64,000 bases of DNA, taken from NCBI GenBank assembly GCA_037576215.1, contig JBANDB010000003.1, positions 7,378,001 to 7,442,000 on the forward strand, read 5' to 3'. The notes beneath the pieces are model-generated. The model saw nothing but the letters and a program-made list of their open reading frames with translations. It searched no databases and had not been told where the DNA came from. The position numbers and the translations under genes are program-made. Of the stretch, positions 57,060 through 64,000 are shown one piece after another. This DNA comes from Armillaria gallica (taxonomy: Eukaryota; Basidiomycota; Agaricomycetes; Agaricales; Physalacriaceae). How positions within the stretch are numbered: position 1 is the first letter of the stretch; each line of letters opens with the position of its first letter.

Positions 57060-59320
57060 CAGCTTGCTCTAACATTAAACTAGGATCCAATCTCACCAGC
57101 TGTCTACCATAAACTCCAACGAAGAGATCACCCTCAGCGATGTTCATAAAGATGCCCACCTACTCACTCCAGAGGCTATCTGCAAGAACCCACGACTTCT
57201 GCTGCACAAGATGCGGCCGGATGAACATAAGCTCGACATGATGAATATGAAATCCCCGCTAACTCCTCATACTAATAGCCACTAAGTTCAGCGACGGTGT
57301 CTGTGGCGCCATTCTTCCAGACAATGAATACTTCATTCTCTTGCCCAATGTCCATTATCTGAGGGAACCGCCTCTAGGTTCGAATCGAGAAATCTACATG
57401 CATCGTGGGTATACGTATGGACAAGACGATCCTCTCTGTTGGCCCCAGCTTTTCTGCCCCGAATATCCTCATCTTGCCTGCATCCAAACCAAGGCGACGG
57501 GGATGTTGGAATCGGACCCATATGATGCACTATTCGCTCCGGTTACTACGACGCTCTTTGTAGCCTGTGACGAGGCTTCAATGGTACCGCATATTGGCCG
57601 GTTATGCAATGCCCAAATCTTCAAACTCAAAGCGGCCTGCCTAGCAATTATCACTACTTCCAAATGCATTGAGCACCCTCCCTCTCTTACACATGAAATC
57701 ACCTTACAATCGGACATTCTCGTTACATTTCTCGAACGTCTAAAATCTCTGCCGATGAATTTTGAGCGCGTCTGCTTGACTGTCTGGGAGACCCAAAGGG
57801 TAGCATGTCTGTTACGTGCTATGGTGGAATACATGCTCATCTATAAGCCTCGAATGGACAGGCAAGTGGATGTCGGCGTCGTTCGCCAAGTATCCAACCC
57901 TTACTTGGTTGGTGCTTTCGTTCAGGACGCTACCACACTACAACGGTTTTGCTGAGCTGGAATTCCTGTCTGGTGCTTTCGTCCGCTGAAGGAGGCCTGT
58001 TTATATCGCGTCGACCTCCTTGCGACTCTGCAAATTCCGGACCAGAGACTGGTCCACGATAAGCCTCACTTGAAACTAAGATCAGTCTACACCGGTCCAC
58101 CTGGTAGTGCCAAGTATAAAGCAATGGAACACTTTACTCGGGATCACCTTTCATGGGCAGATCCCTTCTCTGTAACCACACCCATCATCCTCACTCAGCA
58201 CAATGCTCCTTTGGCCACTTCGACACGTGTCGATGTCCGGTTCTCCCCATGTGAGATGGTGTTGAACTGTGCCATTTGATCGCTCAGATTTGGTTTTATA
58301 GATCACAATCAAACTCGCAGTGGGCGCGTCAAAATAACCAGGCCCAATTCAACTGTGTCGGGTTTCGACGATCCAGTGCATGACCTTCTGCCGCCTATAG
58401 TTCCGGTTTGGCGAGAAGCCTTGCTTCTCGTGGAAGCAAACAAAGACCAGTGCCATTCTTCCACAAAAGTCGTTGGGATTAATGGCCTATCCTTCCCTCG
58501 CCCCGACCTCTTCACAAGCATTGAAAATCTTGACAAACGCGCCGCCTGCTTCCGTACTTGGCTGAGACTTCGAAGTGTGATAATGGCTAGGCTCTCCATG
58601 GTGGAATACCTCCCGCCGACCCTATTACATCAGGAATGGCGGGCTTTGTTGATGCTAGGTTATCTATGGGAATCAGGCAACACCGATTCTAAAAAGGCAC
58701 AAGTGCGGGACAAAGTCAAGCATCTTATGGCTGGATGCATGGATGAATTTGGATCGGATGTTAATGTTGACGATGTGCAAGGTTTCTGGAAAGGGAAGGA
58801 GTTTGCCTTACTGACCGAGAACGAGAAACGGGAAATTCTCTGGGAGGTGGCAGAGATGGGTTTTCGCCTGGAGATTCACTCACTGAATCGTCGTGCATCA
58901 CGACATGAGATCGATTGTGGTGTCTGTGAGGAGGATGTCGCGCGCTGTTTTCCCTACAGAAACAAGCATCCAGTTTGTGTTGACGTCGGTATGGCCAACT
59001 CTGGACTTGGTCACCCTTCCTGGCTCGAACGCGCCCCCTACCTTTTCTCCTTGCACAAGATCATGCATATGTGGAAAGGTGAACAGCTGGACTTCCTTCA
59101 TAGTCACAAAGCGGAAGGATACACTGAGGAAGTTTTCTTACAACTCGAGAAGCAGGTAGCTGCTCATTATACCGACACTTTCTTCCTCTATTTTGGACGC
59201 GCCCCCATGTTGCCTCACCAGCTTCATCATCAAGCAGATCCACACTATGTCCCTGAGGTCCGCGAACGAGTGGCGACAAGCCGACAGGGTGTGTACTTAG
59301 ATATCTCAGAGTGGGAATAA
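57060..59320 (+). pseudogene. Large hypothetical gene of an Agaricomycete transposon-island type, broken
   Basis: Coding sequence starts near 57100-57300 (GVCGAILPDNEYFILLPN), runs to a TGA at 57953-57955 (QRFC-stop-AGIPVW), continues in frame (AGIPVWCFRPLKEACLYRVDLL) to about 58280, and resumes after a probable intron as RSGRVKITRPNSTVSGFDDP to the stop at 59320 (YLDISEWE). The last part is 321 residues, with a C-x2-C (DCGVCEED) and His-rich segments. The phrase AGIPVW...RP, in a protein saying which lateral position was filled, is one I recall from an abundant uncharacterised protein family around Agaricomycete transposons; that is memory, not a search. The stop sits where CGA (Arg) is plausible. 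Function unknown. Confidence 0.6.
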
Positions 59321-60697
59321 GCCAAGAATAGGCAGTTCCTATGAAATTTTGGTGATTATCAACACATTTTTTTGTGTCATGTACATATTTATGAATTTAT
59401 GTCTTTGGGCAACGTTTGTATGCACCCGTCAGCGGAAAAGGACAATCAATTCTGTATTAGAGGTGACGTGTCCAGTCATGCATCTCTGCAATCAGTCACA
59501 TGCTTTGTTGGACACATGGGCAAATTTGAAACTGCTACATAACCATTCTTCCTCTTTCCTTTGCACATCGCCGCTCATCGATGTCGTGAACGCTTCCGCC
59601 TTTTTCTTCATGCTTCTCTCGCCATGTCAGTTTGACCTGTGTAGGTCGATTGTCTTCGATTTTCACTTGACATTTCATCGGTGATGACTCCAATTGGACC
59701 ACCAACAATAATTATACTGCGAGCATGGTTTGGGAAGTTGGAAACAATGGAGCCTTGTACATTTGTTTCATGGCAGTGGGTGGCACATTTCTCACAGCCT
59801 TTTTCAGAGAGTTCGTGTTGAACCGTTCCTTCCTTACTAGTCACCATCTCCCACCACTGTCACTCCTCACAGGTTCGTCTGGCATTCTTATCCTTGTCCT
59901 CAGAACTCTGACTGAGCAATCCTCAGCTATCATCACCATCATGAACGGTCCCATGCGCCCCGGTATCACACCTGCGTTGGCTGACCTTACCGGTCTCACA
60001 CCCTTCCAAAAGATTTCGGCAGATTTCATACAGATCAATGATCTTCTGGACGTGCGACTTCAAGCTCTCAACGAAGAACATTATCCCAACCGCCATTTAC
60101 CAGGACAGTGCTGTTGCGGAGGAAGATATTTTTTGGTCACATACTTAGGTATCGAAAGGGAAGCGAGTACCGAGGGCTTCAACGGATTGGGGACCCAAAT
60201 GCTTCGAGTGTGTAAAACCATTTCGAAGTTTTTTTTGTTACTAACCCAGATGACTACAGTGCATGGACTGTGAGCTGGTCATTGATGTGCGCCCCTCAGG
60301 GTTCACTCAAGACATCCTGATGCAAACACCAATCTTGCTGCATATGTTAGAAGTGCAAAAGTGCATAGTCGAACTAATGATTCCCCTCGAGTAGTATAAC
60401 TGAGCCGTTCACTATTTCAGTATATTATATACTCGTTTCACTCTGTGTGACTGCATCTTAGTCTGATTTATTTTATATATACTATGCAGTGTCTGCTACT
60501 ACATCTTTCGCCACCTATTCAATACACTTACTTTTTTCACAGATACGCATGTTCATCGCATCGATTTTGCAGATACTAACACTTGTTCAGAAAGAAATGC
60601 CACCCATACTGTGTTGTTTGGACAATGATTTAAGGATAAGCCCACTCACGACTGACAACCTCTGAACTAGATCTCTTACTTTAAGTCCGTGGATACC
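59321..60697 (+). other. Spacer with one 182-residue open frame (59725-60273)
   Basis: The frame begins MVWEVGNNGALYICFMAVGG, has two hydrophobic stretches in its first third and a QCCCGGRY cysteine cluster near residue 140. No known domain, and the composition is unremarkable. The rest of the spacer shows nothing I can support. Confidence 0.3.
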
Positions 60698-63600
60698 ATG
60701 GCCAGCCGCCGCCGCTGACTCGAACGTGAAGCGCAAGCTCTCTTGTCCAACGTCTTCCTCACCTCCACAGCGCCTGCTGTGCGAGTACTGGCAGGCGAAG
60801 GAATCAAAGGGAAAAAGATCAGCTTGCCACCGAAACCTGTAGCGATGAAATCACCGATGCCTCCTGCAGTGCCTATCATCGAGGAAGACCTAGCCAACAC
60901 CCAGACAACCGAGGAAACCTCTGCTGAACCAAAGAAACCTACGCAGGTATGTAGGCTCACTGCTCTGGGTTCATGATAGTTGACAGTGAGTGCTAATAGA
61001 CTGCAATACTATTCAACAAATTTCTCTCCAAACGTGCTGATTTACATGACCTTTATTTTGCATGCAAGACCAACGCTCATTTTGGAAGTCTCTGCGACTG
61101 TGGTAGGGGTACGGTAACAACAATCTGCCATGATTGCGACAAGTACCCAGCGACGTGCAAGGAGTGCTTTATCGAATATCACCGTTTCAACCCTCTACAC
61201 TGGGCCTGGGTCTGGGATAGCGACGAGGCTTTCTTACACGCTGCGATATATCTGTTCTCAGGGAGCATACATATGCCATCAACATGGCAGACTGCGAAGG
61301 GCAGTGCCATGGCTTTGGACCACCACCCTCTCTTTTTCCCTACCATCGCGGTAATGAGGATACCATGACCAGTCAATCTTCATTGCATTCTCCTCTGTGC
61401 AGGCAATCTGGAGAAATAATGTTCACCATAGTGGACTGCAACGGCATTCACTCAATGTGAGTGAGGTTCTGCTATTGTGAAGGCAATCCTGATCGTGTCA
61501 AGCAATTGATGTTGCTTGGTCTATTTCCTGCTACGGTTTCTCGGCCAGAGACTGCCTTTACATTTCGTGTGCTTAAGCAATTCCAGATAGCGTGCCTCCA
61601 AGGGAAAATATCATCCTATGACTTCATAGATTCTCTAATGCATTTGACGGATGGTGCTTTTCTGTTTGATGTTACGGTTCATCTGTTCGATGTGTAATTG
61701 TTATAGTATCACTGACTATGAATAGGATGTCTATGACCAATTCCAAATGGTGACGCGAGTCTGGGAGCTAATGGCTGCAGAGAGACACTCAGGCCAGCTG
61801 CACGGGGTGGATGCGTACTTCCCCCATCGGCATCCAGGAAGTGTGGTTGTACACTGTCTAAGTTGTCCCGAGCCCAGATTCAACATGAGGCCTGGTTGGG
61901 AGACCACTCCGCCGCACCTACAGTAATATCTCCTCCCACTGATTATACCTGTTGCATATTAACGGCTTCCACAGACATGTCATCATGGAGTATCTGACCG
62001 GTGATGGCAATTTCCATGCATACCGATATAATAAAAGCGATAAGAATACAGACTCTGAGAGTATGTCGGCATTTGGCGGTCATGGCTACTTTCCCTCGGG
62101 CGAACGATACGAGAATGTGTGGGACAAAGTCCGAGGTATGGTGGCCGAGGTACATAGCATGGGTCTCTACGCGACGCATTACTGACAAGTTCCGCAGAAA
62201 TCTGTGTGTAATTATCTCAACGCCATGAATGGCCAAGATGTCTCGAAATTTTTTGGGCTAGACTTTACAGGTGTTGTAGCAGTACTTTGTTCGCATGTGC
62301 TGTATCGATCCATTGTGAATTTGAAGGGCAGCGAAAAGTAGGTGCTGTTGTATCCATAGTTCTGGAAAAGTCTAACCGTCGAGTAGGTACGGTCTGATGG
62401 ACTTGGCTCTAGCCATGGCGAAAGAACTATTAAACCATAACCGCCCTGAAGGGTATACGTCACCTCCAAGTGTCTTCTCGTACGATTGCGTGTGCCAGTA
62501 CTCGATCAAGCTCGTTGAATGTTTCAAAGAGGATTACCCCCATCTAGTCGAGGAGGTGAAACATTTACGATTCACCATCCCCTTGGTGCATGTCCACAAT
62601 CATAAGGATGACTGCACTTATCTATTCGCATGCATCTACCTCATCTGCATGGCACATTTCCATGGCGAAACTGCTGAACATGTTTGGCCGGAGTTGAACG
62701 GTTTGTGTGGGCAGCTATCACAGATGAACCGGGGCCCTCGTGAAGAGTTAATCATTGCGCACTTGGGTTACTGGAATCACAAAAAGCTTATGGGCATGTG
62801 TACGTTTTCCTTTCATTTACATTTGACCCAACAGTTCCTTATATATCTTCAGCCTCACAGTTGATTGCTGATCTGATTACTGCACTGGATAATGTTACCG
62901 AGAAGCAAGCTCACTATCTGAATTTGTCTGAAACACATGCCACCAAGGTTCCCTCATGGCAGCAGCTGGACCGCATGCCACAGATGAGTCAGAATAGGCT
63001 CATCAGCAGTGTATATTGACACGAACCAACAAAGTGTAAGCCATGTTTTATGTATCGATATTTCGTGACAAAGCTAATTCGGATCTCAGTACCCACTAAG
63101 CAGCAAGTCATGGCTCTGCTTCTTATACATGAAGATGAAGATCGTCAACGCCAGGCTGCCAGGACTCGCAGTCTTGACAGTGTTGCGAAATTTATTTCGA
63201 ATGCAATGGATCTCGAGCGTATACAGTCAGTCTACTCACTGCTACTGGATTAGGATGATGATGTGGACTCATATACATGCAGGCGTTTAATCAAAGTGAA
63301 CATCAAAATTAACAAAGATTTTTCTGCTGACCGAACGATGGAGGAGATCAATAAACGCCAAAAGAAATTATCTGAATGTTTGAAGGCCCATCGCCATGCT
63401 CAAAAGCAACTCATGCCAGCTGTGTACGCTCATTATGTGGATCAATAGTTGAAGGACGGCGAAGACGACGAAGAAACTATTCTCCCTGAGGACATTCCTC
63501 TGTATCTCCCATCCAGCTTCACGGCCGTGAAACGCAACCAGTTCAAGATTGTACCTATGGCAGTGACCGAGGGCAAATTGAGGGAAGCAGCAGCATACAA

Positions 63601-64000
63601 CGCCATCATCTCGGTCTGCAATGCTGTCAAGGATGTTGCTGTTGTGAAGCAGAACAACCAGGCACATGGGCATTCCCAAGCGACTCATACACGGTACCGC
63701 AAGCTGATTCGCGATGCTGAGCATAAGCAAAGTAGCGCTGTTGCTGAATACCATAGTGCGCGGACCACCATGATTTCTCTATCACTCATACAAGAAGATG
63801 ACAATGTTTTCTGGGTGATTGAGGATAAGGATCTTTATCGCAAGGATACATCTGCAAAGAGAAACATTTGGGACACCTATCGCAATGACGGAAGGCTGCA
63901 GGGTATGCCTATACCAGTTGTATCTGGTACTGATGTTGCAGGAACTCAAGGTACAAAATGGAAATGTAGGTGGCGACTTTGTTCCATCATCATCCAGCTT
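60698..64000 (+). pseudogene. KDZ transposase with CxC2-like cysteine cluster, truncated by window end
   Basis: ATG at 60698 opens MASRRR-stop-LEREAQALL. After an intron, a zinc cluster CDCGRGTVTTICHDCDKYPATCKECF followed by H...H (about 61090-61200) matches the CxC motif fused to KDZ transposases. Then FTIVDCNGIHSM-stop-VRFCYC, LFPATVSRPETAFTFRVL, GSVVVHCLSCPEPRFNM, DGNFHAYRYNKSD, YDCVCQYS, and HGETAEHVWPELN near 62700. The DGNFH, YDCVCQY and E-x-x-W blocks carry the likely catalytic D, D, E. It would cut and paste DNA. Nonsense codons at 60716-60718, 61458-61460 and about 63447, and a frame change near 61280, mark it as dead. C-terminal helical region continues beyond the window. Confidence 0.85.

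Noticed and set aside
57469..57840. Minus-strand frame MSMYSTIARNRHATLW
   Set aside because: Shadow of the plus-strand hypothetical gene in the same interval.

Overview
The window comes from the genome of a filamentous basidiomycete, most likely an Agaricomycete. Three things point there: genes cut into many short exons by introns of about 47-65 bp, a KDZ (Kyakuja-Dileera-Zisupton) transposase with its CxC cysteine cluster, and a Crypton/Ndc10-type tyrosine recombinase. The species cannot be named from the sequence. About two thirds of the window is transposon-derived. One host-type gene, a cytochrome P450 at 27.5-29.8 kb, looks intact.

Layout. (1) 1-21.2 kb is a set of nested insertions. 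A Ty1/copia element (reverse transcriptase 1-1480, RNase H 20.4-20.78 kb, putative 3' LTR from 20795) is split by about 18.9 kb. Inside the split is an unidentified unit (1482-2457 and 19610-20388) bounded by a 12-bp inverted match. Inside that is a chromodomain-bearing Ty3/gypsy chromovirus (2463-19604, minus sense, target duplication GGTAA). Inside the chromovirus gag is a gag-only LTR retroelement with 1.8-kb LTRs (8373-17110, minus sense, target duplication CCGG). (2) 21.2-33 kb is mostly single-copy and CpG-containing, with the P450 lying between two direct copies of a roughly 1.4-kb segment. (3) 33-48 kb is strongly CpG-depleted and holds a decayed Crypton-type recombinase gene, a cysteine-rich small-protein locus, a truncated copy of the 1.8-kb-LTR element, a TIR element carrying a young solo LTR, and an F-box-like relic. 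(4) 48.8-57 kb carries two minus-strand multi-exon genes of unknown function, one interrupted by a TIR element, plus a further TIR element. (5) 57-64 kb carries a gene of a family I associate with Agaricomycete transposon islands, and a KDZ transposase that runs off the end; both have nonsense codons.

Shared decay. Most nonsense codons in the mobile elements are TGA where CGA (Arg) is the expected or plausible codon. The chromovirus LTR pair differs at 15 of 413 sites, 14 of them transitions and 11 of those at CpG. This fits cytosine-methylation-driven C-to-T decay. The P450 shows no such damage.

Most worth following up: the gag-only LTR element, which carries an intron-bearing coding region antisense to itself and an array of tRNA T-arm/B-box-like modules in its LTR; the chromovirus self-priming complement; and a new-looking family of non-autonomous elements with TIR TGATGAGCCT.
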